Shown: one piece after another, positions 33,991 through 44,712 of the stretch | Layout: the number at the start of each line of letters is the position of its first letter | Position numbering within the stretch: the first letter of the stretch is position 1 | Assembly (NCBI GenBank): GCA_009809945.1 | Contig: WTPW01000855.1 | Span: forward strand, 61,737 to 125,736 | DNA length: 64,000 nucleotides | Direction of reading: 5' to 3' | Source: Gigaspora margarita | Taxonomy: Eukaryota; Glomeromycota; Glomeromycetes; Diversisporales; Gigasporaceae | Notes under the pieces: generated by a model | What the model was told of the DNA's origin: nothing | Databases searched by the model: none | The model's input: only the letters and a program-made list of their open reading frames with translations | Made by a program: the position numbers and the translations under genes

Positions 33991-34029
33991 ACATATACAT
34001 ATTCATATACAAGTATTAAGACTAGAACT

Positions 34030-34365
34030 TTAGGTTAAACAACTATTTATCCATGGCTAAACCCCATCAGAGCCTTCTGTATTCCCACTATACAGCTGAC
34101 CTGGTTTTTGTGCATCCCTCACCAACTGCCAATTAGTATTCACATGTTCTTCACTTTACCCACATTATCTAATATAAACTTCCAATTTGGTGTATATTGC
34201 CAGGTAGGTGCTTTATGCTTTCAATTTGGTGTACCTGAAGAGGATTTCCTCAAGTTTCCACTAGTATACTTTCCAGGAGTTCGTATCTCAAGCCATGCAG
34301 CTGCCTCTACCACATTGGGTAAGTATCTCAAGCCTGCATGCTGTTACAACTAGCTGGTTTCCTGT
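34030..34365. other. GC-richer unexplained segment
   Basis: Composition is clearly more balanced than the flanks and reads like former coding or SINE-body sequence. The plus frame 34108-34353 is open for 81 codons without motif. CAATTTGGTGTA occurs twice (34182, 34219). No poly(A), TSD or terminal repeat found. Confidence 0.3.
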
Positions 34366-34631
34366 TTTATAATATTTATATTATTTAAACAAATATATAT
34401 ATTTATTAGTTTACTAAATTTATTTTGTATTATTGTTAAAACAATAAACTTAATTAAATTAGTTAAAAAAAATCTTTATAAATTTTATTTTTTATTTTTC
34501 AATAGTCTTGTTAGTACTATTTGTACAATATTTTTATAATTTAAATAATTGTTTATATATAATATTTTATAAATAAAGCCCAATATTTCTAACTTGTTCT
34601 ACAACTGCCCAAAAATAACTTGTTTGTATTA

Positions 34632-35178
34632 ATTAGAGGGCATCCATAAATAACGTTATGTACCCCTACATAGTAGCTCTTGACCCCCAAGACTATATAA
34701 AAAAAAATTTAAAAATCCATATATTTATATGTATAATTTTACAAAAACTTGGATATATTATGACCCAGTAATCTGATTTGGATGATTTTAGTACCATAAA
34801 TTCGTCTCTATGAGACGAATTCAATGGTACCAAAATCATTTCATTTCATTTGGACTACTGAATCAAGTGTTATTTACAAAAAACTATTGATTTTATAGTA
34901 ATTTTATAAAAAAACATAATAACCAATAGTATTTCATTAATAAAACGTGATTTAATGATCCAAATCAAATGATTTGGTACCATTTGAATCCTTTTCTCGA
35001 GACAATTCGAATGGTACCAAAATTATTCAATCTGGACCCTGGGTCAAGTTTTAGACAAATTTTTATAAAAAAATTACGTTTATATTTTTTTGACCCCCTT
35101 CTACTATTGGAAAAATCATTATATGTTGTGGGGCCCCCTCCCTCAAATATAACATTATTTATGAATTCTTCTTACTAG
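34632..35178. mobile_element. Foldback element with CATAAATAACGTTAT ends
   Basis: Left AGGGCATCCATAAATAACGT is mirrored by right AACATTATTTATGAATTC. The interior has GTACC..GGTAC-based hairpins and the perfect palindrome AATTCGTCTC..GAGACGAATT near 34800. No coding content. TSD not resolved. Confidence 0.55.
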
Positions 35179-35223
35179 AGTAATCAGAAGATTTTGTAGC
35201 CTGATAAGGACCATAATATACTA

Positions 35224-35879
35224 TTCCTTAGATTGTAGTAGGACACAGGCAAATTTGCTTGCGTTTTTGCACTTTTTTTGCTCTGATTTACTTTTTTTAA
35301 ATATCAAGATAATTGAATAAAACTTTGTACAATTTTATTTGAAAATAAGGATTACTTTTTTGCAAAATTAGTTTTTATATTGTAAGAAAAAAATTTTAAG
35401 TTATATATAAGCTAAAAATAGATATCTTTAAGAAAAAAATTTTTTAAAAAATTTTATCACAATTTCTCTGTAATCTTATTTAGTTTTAGTTTTAAAGCTA
35501 TAGTTCTTAAGACAATATTGTAGTTTATATAAAGGATAATAACTTTTATTATTGCAACTTTAATGATTTATTTGTAAAAATCAAGACTTGTATTAGAAGT
35601 AAAAGTTTTTTTTATAGACAGGAACATATAAAATTTAAGAAAATCTAAAGAAAAATTTTAATAGTAAAAATGCTAATACAAGAACTTTAAACTTTAATTA
35701 TACTAAAGTTTTCTAATAATTTTAAAAAAATTTTTATAACAAAGTTACTAAAACAAAACTCAAAGAATATTTTTTACTTAGAAAAGATATAGCTAAAATC
35801 AATATTTAAAATTTTATTAAAATTTTATTAAAATTTTTAAAATACGCAGGCAAATTTGCCTGTGTTACAATCTAAGGGA
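35224..35879 (-). mobile_element. MITE family GCAGGC, copy 3
   Basis: 656 bp, TA at 35222-35223 and 35880-35881, ends TTCCTTAGATTGTA and TACAATCTAAGGGA-like. The right palindrome is CGCAGGCAAATTTGCCTGTG. Inverse orientation to copies 1 and 2. Confidence 0.85.
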
Positions 35880-35955
35880 TAAGTTTATATAGTATCACAT
35901 ATATTCAGCTTAAACTTTATATTATATTCCAAATCAAAAGTTCTAATATGTTCTA

Positions 35956-37259
35956 CAAGGGGCTATCAGTGCATTGTGGACACTTTTTAAAAATTTATAC
36001 CAAGCTAAATAAATAAAATATCAAGCTAAAAATTATATAAAAAGTTTATTAAATCTAAGGCTTTTAAATAAAAAAAAATTATAAAATTCTATACAGTAGT
36101 TTAAAATAATTAAGATAATAAAAAATTATGTAATTTTATATTGGTATGAAGCTAGTAATATTAAAAACATTATTAAAATGATATTTTTATAGTAAAAATT
36201 AATTTTTTATTAAATAAACTAAATTTTTAATTTTATAAAGTTATTTAATAAGTTATAACAAATTATATATAATTTAAAATTTTTATAATTTTTTAAAAAA
36301 TTTTAAATTTTTTATGATTTTTTAAAATAAAAGTTAAAATATTAATTTAAATTAATTAATTTCTAAAGTAAGAATTTTTATTGCTATATATAGTAATTTT
36401 ATAAATATTTTTTTAAAATTTTAAAAATGTTAAAAAAATATATAATTTGTTATATTAAATAATATTATCTAAAAAAATTAATTTTTTTAATAAAAAAATT
36501 AAGTTTATATATTACTATATTTAGTGATTCTATTTATTATATAAGTTATATTAAAATTACTAATTTTGTACTAGTATAATATTATACAAATTTGTGTTAC
36601 TTTAATTATTTTAAAAACTACTGCATAGAATTTTATAATTTTTTTTATTTAAGAGTAGGGGGTATATCGATCATTTTTCATATGATCTTAGTGTCACAAC
36701 GTAATTTTTACAAAAAATAGAAATATGCTTCTAATAAAACTTTTTACTATTACAATTAATTTTTATCAAATTTTTGTAGTAAATAGTTTAGATTATGTTC
36801 TTTATAGTAGTAAAAATTTTAACAAATAAAATATTTAAAAAAATATACTTGTATATATTGTAAAGTTTCCGGGGAGCCTCCAAATTTTCTAGGGTTACAC
36901 AAAATTATTAATTAAATATTATATGATCATCATATGACAAAATAATATCTAATCTTTAAATACATATATCTCGATAAATATTTATCCAATTTTGATAATT
37001 TTATTACCATTAGAATCAGAAAAACCTATTCTACAAATTTTAATTAATTTTTAAAAACAGTTTACATAATAAAATCTTTTTTAATATTCAAAAGAAAAAA
37101 TAGTGACACAAAAATCATATGAAAAATGATCAACATACCCTCTACCCTTAAAAACCTTAGATTTAATAAACTTTTTATATAATTTTTAGCTTGATATTAT
37201 ATTTATTTAGCTTGGTATAAATTTTTAAAAAGTGTTTACAATGCACAGGTAGCCCCCTG
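35956..37259. mobile_element. TA-flanked foldback element carrying a nested MITE
   Basis: Ends CAAGGGGCTATCAGTGCATT and its inverse (AATGCACAGGTAGCCCCCTG) with TA at 35954-35955 and 37260-37261. Arms match for about 150 bp. Without the nested insertion 36653-37147 it would be about 805 bp. Tc1/mariner-type target; non-coding. Confidence 0.85.
36653..37147. mobile_element. MITE with TTAA target duplication, copy 1
   Basis: 495 bp with ends GAGTAGGGGGTATATCGATC and inverse of GGGTAGAGGGTATGTTGATC; inner ATTTTTCATATGAT is also mirrored. TTAA at 36649-36652 and 37148-37151. The other arm of the host foldback (near 36060) preserves the uninterrupted sequence with a single TTAA-like site, proving the TSD. 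TTAA is the piggyBac target. Confidence 0.9.
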
Positions 37260-37261
37260 TA

Positions 37262-38139
37262 TTTTATTATCACAAATTCTTGATAATAGCTACTCAAATA
37301 AATCTATCTATAAATGTTCTAAATTTTTGTTTTTTTATAATATTTCAGTTCTTTAACCAGCTAGCTCTTTGTTATTTCATTTTTAAAAAAATTTAAACTA
37401 GCAATTTTTTGATTTACAAACTTAGAGCATAATTACTATGCTATCAATTTAAAGATTGTAAATTTTTATTAAATATTTTAAATTTTATAATAACTACTAT
37501 TAAATCCAATATAATAAGATAGTTTTGAACAGTGTTAAATATTTAATGTTTCTAGTATTCCTAGGAACATTTAAAAAAATTTAGGAACACTAAATTTAGA
37601 ATTTATGTTTTCTATTAGGAACAAAGTAGAAAAATAAAAGTTATAATTTGTGTTCTCTATAGAGATAGTTTTTTTTGGTGTTGCATGCCTTTCTTTTTTT
37701 TTTTTTTTTTAGTTGTGACATGGCATATATAGTACTTTAGTTGTGGCATGATATATATGCTTTTTTAGCTATAGGATCAGATTGTAATATCGAATTTTAT
37801 CATAGGAACATAAATTTAATATTTTATGTTTCCAAAGAACAAAAAAAAATTTTTAAATCTTTTTTACTAGTCTTGAACAAACTTATTTTTTAATAATAAT
37901 TAACTTTTTCTAAATATAGTATACTAGAACTTGAAAAAGTTTTTAAATAAAAAAATTTTGTATTTAAAGAGAATTTGCATTTATAAATATAAGTTATATA
38001 ATCTAGAACTAAACTAAAGCTATATTTTAAAGAATTTAATATAATTTATATTAAATTAATGATTTGCTAGTCATTTAATACATAATCATAGTATAATATG
38101 ACACAGATCTCATGTGTTTATTATATAGCCAAATGTTTT
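37262..38139. other. AT-rich DNA with possible degraded element
   Basis: No gene. GAACAGTGTTAAATATTTAA near 37528 and GGAACATAAATTTAATATTT near 37803 with repeated GGAAC motifs suggest a decayed foldback similar to MITE E of the flippase intron, but the ends could not be set. Confidence 0.35.
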
Positions 38140-38480
38140 AAAAACTTTTTTTATACTATACTAGTTATCTAAGCCTACTAATTGAAAGTTGTAGAAATAG
38201 AGCTTGTTGAAGTGTACCTAAAGGTGGTTAGATTATTAAAATTGATCTAGTAAATACTAAGATATTATTAAAAAATAAGCCAATAGATATATAAAAATTT
38301 TTATATAAACAATAGTTTGTTTATATAGTAATTTTATAGTCAGTTAATTATTTTTAAAGATATCTTAGCAACCACTAGACCAATTTTGATAATCTAACCT
38401 TTTTAAATTTGTTTTAGTAAGCTCTACAACTTTCAATTAACCAACCTTGGCTATTAATTTAGTATAAAAAAGGTTTATTA
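38140..38480. mobile_element. Diverged copy of the 6243-6780 hairpin
   Basis: Shares TAATTGAAAGTTGTAGA, the centre AAACAATAGTTTGTTT and the mirrored CTCTACAACTTTCAATTAA block. The outer ends of the family are lost. Far more mutated than the 6243 copy, so clearly older. Confidence 0.75.
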
Positions 38481-38605
38481 AATAATTGTCAAAAATTTAG
38501 CTTTTAACTTATAATTCATATAGTAATACAGTATAGAACACTATAAACCAACACCTTTTTATATGTATTTTACAAAAATTGATATAATTTAAAAATAAAA
38601 AATTT

Positions 38606-39129
38606 AGACCTGCGGGCCGATAGCATAGCGGTTATGCTCCCAGGTTACAAATCGAAGGTTGCCGGTTCAAATCCCCCTAGAGGCGAAATGGAAAAAACCA
38701 GCCGATTAGGGAACTGAAACACCGTGGGAACCAGGGACCCAGGACGTCGTACGACAAACTTAATTGGGCAGTTACCGTTATCAAATCTGTGGCGGTGAAA
38801 TGAAACGAGTTAGAACCCGATTTGGAATAACCGAAATCACGAGACGTAATGCGAGGCCTAAGTTTGATGAAGATACTACATGAACTCGTGGCGCAGGCTA
38901 GTGACCACCATCCGATGATCCGAGGGAATAGCTTCAGTGAGTTGAAGGCCCAAGAAGAGGAAAACGGTTGCTGCAGCAGTTGGATCTGGGCACCTTAGAG
39001 CAGCCGGGTAAGCTTCAAGTGCAGAAAAAGGAGGGGTCGACAGCAATAGTTGGGAACCTTAGTATATAGATATATACATTCCTTTAAGACATTGGGGCAG
39101 AATTGCCGTAAAAAAATAAAAAAAAAAAT
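38606..39129 (+). mobile_element. tRNA-derived SINE, plus strand, second family
   Basis: Head with box A (TAGCATAGCGGTTA, 38621-38634) and box B (GGTTCAAATCC, 38661-38671), no matching 3' acceptor strand, then a GC-rich body of about 430 bp and a tail of A with single T. Candidate TSD AAAAATAAAAAATTT at 38591-38605 and 39130-39144, though it is low complexity. Head and body differ from the SINE at 22058, so it is a separate family. High contrast in base composition with the flanks suggests recent insertion. Confidence 0.85.
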
Positions 39130-39185
39130 AAAAATAAAAAATTTTTAATAAAATTTTTTAACCAATTTGTAGCTTAAAGTCTAAG

Positions 39186-39843
39186 AGGACCCCGGACATC
39201 TAGTACAAAGGTTATACTTTATTTTTTTAACAAAAACTCCTGAAATTTGAGAAGCAAAAAAACAGTTTTTGGTATTTAACTTGGAATCCAATAGCCCAAT
39301 TTGAATAAACTTTTTTTTAAATAAAGCTCTCAGTGAGGCGCATCTAACAAAAAAAAGTTCATTCAATTCTGATTATTAGATCAAAAGTTATTTAAAGATA
39401 GAGTATAATAACATTATTTTTATTATGAAACTTATTGTTATAATCTTCAGTAATACAAAATGTCTAATATAATATGTTATCAAATATTCTAAATTCTTTA
39501 TTTACTATCAAAAACTAGGTTTAAACTTGTTTTGTCCATTGCAAAAAAAATTTTCATCGCAACTATCGCTAACTTCTTGACATATTTTTTTAAAAAATTA
39601 AATATAAAATATTAAATTTTTTGCTTCAAAATGAAAATTTGGACATTAAAAATACTGTAAACATAATTTTTTTATGATGTAAACAAAGTGCATACTGTGC
39701 TACATAATACAACAATTTTACTATTATTGAAAATGATCAATATACACTCTACTCTTAAAAAAATTATTTTGTTATTTTTAGCAAATTGGACCAAAATTGG
39801 CCAAAATCCAGTTATAATCTATATAAAAAATGTCTGGGGTCCT
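39186..39843 (+). mobile_element. hAT-type MITE, family AGGACCCCGG, copy 3, interrupted
   Basis: Ends AGGACCCCGGACATCT and TGTCTGGGGTCCT; perfect TSD AGTCTAAG (39178-39185, 39844-39851). Interrupted by the TTAA element 39396-39754; without it the length is about 295 bp, as in copies 1 and 2. Carries CTCAGTGAGGCGCATCTAAC. Confidence 0.9.
39396..39754. mobile_element. MITE with TTAA target duplication, copy 2
   Basis: 359 bp, ends AGATAGAGTATAATAACA and AATGATCAATATACACTCTA, related to the ends of 36653-37147. TTAA at 39392-39395 and 39755-39758. The uninterrupted relative near 24280 supplies the empty site. Confidence 0.85.
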
Positions 39844-40090
39844 AGTCTAAGCTACAATTTGGTTAAAAAAAATTTTTTTTTATTTTAATTTTATGAAGTT
39901 ATATTGTTTTAAAGTTTACTAAAAAACTGACAATTTGGTGTTTAATATATAAAAAAAAGAAATTAAATGTGATTTTTGACCAATCACAATTGATTCTATT
40001 ATATTAGCCAATCAGAATCGAGTATTTATTTTAAAATTTGGTGCAAGAGTATTGGTTTATGCTATTTTACAATGTATATATTATGTTGTA

Positions 40091-40263
40091 CAGTCAGATC
40101 TCCTTAAATGCAACTTCTCTAAATGCAACATCTCTCTAAATATGACATTAAATTCTGGTTCAAATATATTTTTAACCTCTATAAATGCAATTTTTCTTAT
40201 TGTTTTCTAAATGCAAGCTATCAAAAGTTTGGCCCAAAAACTTGTATTTAGGAAGTCTAACTG
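40091..40263. mobile_element. 173-bp Tc1/mariner-type MITE
   Basis: Ends CAGTCAGATCTCCTTAAATG and inverse of CAGTTAGACTTCCTAAATAC, TA on both sides (40089-40090, 40264-40265). Similar tips to the element at 46223. Confidence 0.8.
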
Positions 40264-40656
40264 TACTATGATTATGCACTAGATTAATTAGTAGATTATC
40301 AATTAACAAACATATATTTAAAAAGAGTTAACTATATTTATTTTCTAGTATAATTTAATATAGTTTAATAAATAGCAATAAAGTTAGAGCTTGGAACCAG
40401 GTATTTTTTTATCTATATAGTTGTATCCTTTTTATAAAATTAATATCTGGATAATTACTAATTTAAGGATAACCAGATAATTGAACAGATAATCGAATAA
40501 TCTTGCAGATTACTAAATAATCTTGCAGATAACCTAAAACCTATTAAATAACTAGATATTCTAAAGATACTATAGGTAATCTTGTTAGTTGTGATCATGT
40601 TTTGCATTGATATTTGTTGCATATTAAAATTTGAGCAGGTTTTGTATATATATATA
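40264..40656. other. AT-rich spacer
   Basis: No gene. Short GATAATC/GATTATC-like alternations near 40460-40530 (AATAATCTTGCAGAT occurs twice). Confidence 0.4.
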
Positions 40657-40664
40657 TGTATATA

Positions 40665-40944
40665 CAGTATTGTACGTTTTGGCTGTCCACAGCCTTTTTT
40701 GGCTTGTCCACGTCCAAAATTGTCCAAACNTCCAAGATTGTCCAAAGNTTGNNCAGGCTTTAATAATTAATAAATCTATTTAAAAAATATATAACTATAT
40801 ATTTTTTTAGGTGCTGAACACATTCTAGTTAAGATTAAAATAGGTTATCATAATAAAATTTTAAGTAATTTTACTTTATTTAATTGTTCAAAATTGTCCA
40901 AAATTGTCTAAATCAATGTCCAAAGCTGTCCCGTGACAACACTG
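40665..40944 (+). mobile_element. 280-bp hAT-type MITE, family CAGTGTTGT, copy 1
   Basis: Perfect TSD TGTATATA (40657-40664, 40945-40952). Ends CAGTATTGTACGTTTTGGCT and inverse of CAGTGTTGTCACGGGACAGC. Sub-terminal TTGTCCAA repeats. Ambiguous bases at 40730, 40748 and 40752-40753. Confidence 0.92.
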
Positions 40945-40959
40945 TGTATATAGATGGGT

Positions 40960-41050
40960 ACTTTTGCATGATTGTATAGCTGCATGCATTTGTATGAATG
41001 CTGCATACTGCATAAAATTTTTTAAAATGTTGCATTTTGTTCATAAAAAT
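40960..41050. repeat. Transposon end fragment, inverse of 9295-9360
   Basis: CTTTTGCATGATTGTATAGC followed by TGCATGCATTTG and GCATACTGCATAAAATTTT matches 9295-9360 in inverse orientation. Only one end of this family is visible at each place. Confidence 0.55.
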
Positions 41051-41471
41051 TTTATCTAAAATAAGAACTAATTTGAAACTGGTACTTCTAGATCTAGTCT
41101 GGGTCCAGTCTGGGTCTAGTTCAAAATTTGCAGACTAGTTGTATTTTTTGGTGCTAAACCAGTTTACTTAGTGCATAAAGTTAGAATTAATTAGTAAAAT
41201 TTTGTGAATCATGAGATTTTATAGAATTTTATTAATAAACTTCTATAAAATCTTATAATTCACAAATTTTTATCAATTAATTTTAACTTTATGCACTAAG
41301 TAAACTTGTTCAGCACCTAAAAATACATTAAATTAGCAGAATTATTTTTATTTTACTTGAAATTTAGAGAATAAATGCATAATTTTGGATTTTTGATCAA
41401 AAAAAGCCAAATTTAAGCATAATTTCTCCAAATTTCAAGTAAAATAAAAACAATTCTGCTAACTTAATATA

Positions 41472-41726
41472 TAGGCTAGGTGTTGGGAAAAGGGACCAAA
41501 TTGATAATTTTTTTAAAAGTAATTTTTTATATAAATCAATTTAGAATAATATTAGGATCATTTTTTACTTAAAATATATAAATAGTTGTATTAATAAAAT
41601 TTTGCAGTATAGCCCTTTAAAGTTTGCATTTTCTTATAAGTTATTATAAGATTTATAATACAAAAATTGATTTTCCAAAGATCTTTTATTTTGTCAATTT
41701 GGTCCATTTTCTCAGCACTTAGTCCA
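41472..41726. mobile_element. TA-flanked MITE inside the satellite
   Basis: Ends TAGGCTAGGTGTTGGGAAAA and inverse of TGGACTAAGTGCTGAGAAAA, each followed by GGGACCAAATTGA or TGGACCAAATTGA. TA at 41470-41471 and 41727-41728. Intact neighbouring satellite units show the empty site. Confidence 0.85.
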
Positions 41727-42489
41727 TATTTTTAGATGCTTAATAAGTTTACTTAGTACATTAAATTAGAATTAATTAGTAAAATCTTGCTAATTATAAA
41801 ATTTTATAGAATTTTATTAATAGAATTCTATGAAATCTTAGAATTCACAAATTTTTATTAGTTGAATCTAATTTTATGTACTAAGTAAACCTGTTTAGCA
41901 CCTAAAAATACATCAAGTTAGCAAAATTATTTTTATTATACTTGAAATTTGAAGTATAGATGTATAATTTTGGATTTTTGATTAAAAAAAATCATCTTTT
42001 CTCCAAATTTCAAGTAAAATAAAAAAAATTTGCTAATTTAATATATTTTTAGATGCTGAACAAGTTTATTTAATGCATTAAGTTTGAATTAATTAGTAAA
42101 ATTTTTGAATAATAAGAGTTTATAGAATTTATTAATAAAATTCTATAAAATCTTATAATTTACAAAATTTTACTAATTAATTCTAACTTAATGCACTAAG
42201 TAAACTTATTTAGTACCTAAAAATATATTAAATCAGCAAAATTGTCTTTTTTTTATTTGAATAATGCTTCAATTTGACTTTTTTGATCAAAAATCCAAAA
42301 TTATGCATCTATTCTTCAAATTTCAAGTAAAATAAAAACAATTCTGCCAATTTAATGTATTTTTAGATGCTAAACAAGTTTATTTAGTGATAAAATTAGA
42401 ATTAATTAATAAAAATTTGTGAATTATAAGATTTTATAGAATTCTATTAATAAAATTTTATAAAATCTTATAATTCACGAATTTTTATT

Positions 42490-42830
42490 TTTATTTTTTT
42501 TATTTTTATTTTTTTTTATTATATAATATCATAGTAGAAACTTTGTTATAGCAACCTTAAATTAATCCTAAGATTAATAGTCTCTTTGTTATCAAGTAGA
42601 GATGGGCGAGGGGTTAGATAAGTTCTTGGACCAGGCTGACAAATTTCTCCAATCTGAAAACTAGTTGAAGTAAAGAGATATGGCTATAGAAAAATTCTAT
42701 GGTAAAGATTTCTAACTACATTTGTGCTACAGAGCACCCAATGTGACATTACACCTCCTATTTCCTATTTATACTATTATTAATTTAAGCTAATAAAATA
42801 AATCTAGTTAGGATAGGTTGGAGAAAACCT
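42490..42830 (-). mobile_element. Poly(A)-tailed retroposed sequence with 18-bp TSD
   Basis: T-rich left end (42486-42530), about 300 bp of GC-richer body, and AATTCACGAATTTTTATT (42472-42489) repeated as AATTCACAAATTTTTATT (42831-42848). This marks target-primed reverse transcription of a minus-sense RNA. No tRNA boxes or coding frame recognised, so the source RNA is unknown. Confidence 0.75.
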
Positions 42831-43150
42831 AATTCACAAATTTTTATTAATTGATTCTAATTTTATGTACTAAATAAACTTATTTAGTATCTAAAAATAT
42901 ATTAAATTGGCAGAATTGTTTTATTTTACTTGAAATTTGAAGAATAATACTTAAATTTGATTTTTGATCAAAAATCTAAAATTATGCATCTATTCTTCAA
43001 ATTTCAAGTAAAATAAAAAAATTTTGCCAATTTGATATATTTTTAGGTGCTAACAAGTTTACTTAGTGCATAAACTAAAATAAATTAATGAAAATTTGTA
43101 AATTATAAGATTTTATAGAATTTTATTAATAAAATTCTATAAACTAATTC

Positions 43151-43412
43151 ATAAAATTTTACTAACCAGATTTAGACCAGACACAAACTTGACTAAAAAT
43201 CTAAATATAAAAAATATAAAAGTCTAAGTTAGTGTTCTGACCCATCATGAAAATTTCAAACTAGGTCACTTGGGTGAACACTAGGTAATAAAAAAAATTT
43301 TGCTATAAGAAGGCAGTTTAATTTTTTTTAAAAAAAAAGTAAAATTTCAAAAAAAATAGGTTAAAAAAAAAGAGAAAAACAAAATAAAAAAAATTGGCTG
43401 AAAAAAAAAACT
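43151..43412. other. Satellite remnant and A-rich spacer
   Basis: A degraded TTTAGACCAGACACAAACTT patch, as near 8880 and 59150, then A-rich DNA. No gene. Confidence 0.4.
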
Positions 43413-43414
43413 TA

Positions 43415-44710
43415 TAGTAGTCTACCATATTATTATGAACACTTTTTGAGCAGCTATTGCTCAAAATCGGGTAAGTAAATGCAGCACAAAATTTATATTG
43501 TATGACCGGTTGATCTAACAGTACAACATACTAAAATTTTATGCAATTTCATTATGTTGTGAAGAAGTTATGCAAAAAAACTAAAATTTTGATTTTTTTA
43601 TTTGTATGAAAGTAAAAATTTTATATTTTCTTTTTTTTTTTTAAAAAATAAATTTTTATATAAAAAAAAAAACAACTAATTATATTATAATATTCGATGG
43701 GTCTGCTCCAGTTTCTATAAAAGCATCAACCTGATTGGAGATGCTGGCAACCAGTCTGCAGTGGTGTTTCATACCATGATTTTTTAGCAAGAGCATCTGG
43801 CTCTATGAGATTACTAACGCAACTGATTTTCTATTTTTCATTTGTTTCATGCTAGAGGAACCCAGAAAAAGATGCATGTAGGTGACAATACACTACTTAT
43901 GATATTCAAGTGCCCATTTATACCTTATTTCCATATTTCAGCCATGATAAGAGGCTTTGGGGGCAACATAAGAGGACAAGCCCAAACTGTGCAAAGCATG
44001 GCGCATGGTACTCTCAGAAATTGTTTTTTTGCTTTGACAATTGTGTAGGTTGGTTATTTGTATAAGGCTGAGACAGCGGTTGCTATCTGTGACTAAGTCT
44101 TTAAGGTTTTTAAGATCCAAGGGTATTAGAGTTTTCGGTTGACTAGTTCTTTTTTTTTGAATTTCTGTGCCTGACTTACTGTGCTGCTTTATGATGTTCC
44201 CCACGGAACTTTTACTACAACTGCTATTGTACAAAGTGAATCACCTCTTTGGTGTCCATAAATTATGGCTCCTTGCTGTCTTTCTGTTAAATCTTTCTTC
44301 ACGCCTATTTTTTGTGGAAAAAAAAAATTAAGATGCAGATTTGTTTTTTTTATGCTGATTGGTTATTTGGATATACGTTTTTTTATATCGCATAATGTGA
44401 CCTGGGTATCACACTACATTTGAGTGAAATTTGAACTGATTTGAGCAAAAAATCGATTTTTTGTGAATTTTTTTTTAAAAAAAAAAAATTCTAAAAATTT
44501 CAAAAATCAATTTTCATACAAACCCGAAAATGGTACTTTGTACTAACTTTTGCATAACTTCGGCGCTATCTAATTAAATTGTACCAAATTTTAGTATGTT
44601 GTACCATTAAATCGACTGGTCACATGATTAAAAGTTTGTGCTACGTTTACTTACCTGATTTTGAGCGATGGCCACCCAAAAAGTGTCCATAATAATATGG
44701 TAGGCCACTG
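43415..44710 (-). mobile_element. Tc1/mariner element, internally deleted
   Basis: TA at 43413-43414 and 44711-44712; tips TAGTAGTCTACCATATTATT and inverse of CAGTGGCCTACCATATTATT. Inverted repeats extend for roughly 200 bp with mismatches. About 1.3 kb. It carries only a transposase N-terminus (43889-44312), so it cannot move itself. Confidence 0.9.
43889..44312 (-). pseudogene. Tc1/mariner transposase N-terminal fragment
   Basis: Read on the minus strand: KKDLTERQQGAIIYGHQRGD then, after a frameshift, SSVGNIIKQHSKSGTEIQKK, QPKTLIPLDLKNLKDLVTDS, TISESTMRHALHSLGLSSYV and, after a stop, NMEIRYKWALEYHK. This is the paired helix-turn-helix DNA-binding half of Tc1-type transposases, with the usual order of first helix-turn-helix, GRP-like linker and second helix-turn-helix. 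The catalytic DDE half is missing; the rest of the element down to 43640 has no matching motif. Confidence 0.85.
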
Positions 44711-44712
44711 TA

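Larger units (their letters stand above)
41130..43150. repeat. Palindromic satellite array 1
   Basis: About 300-bp units that alternate two palindromes: one around TTATAGAATTTTATTAATAA..CTATAAAATCTTATAATTC, the other around AAATTTGAAG..GATTTTTGATCAAAAATCC..CTTCAAATTT. They are joined by CTTAGTGCATAAAGTTAGAA and its inverse. At least five units, broken by a MITE at 41472 and a retroposon at 42490. No coding content. Confidence 0.85.

Noticed and set aside
38612..38685. Functional tRNA gene
   Set aside because: Boxes A and B are present, but the 3' acceptor strand does not pair with the 5' end and the sequence continues into a SINE body with an A-rich tail.
43842..44048. 68-codon plus-strand ORF
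   Set aside because: Antisense to the Tc1 transposase fragment, no motif.
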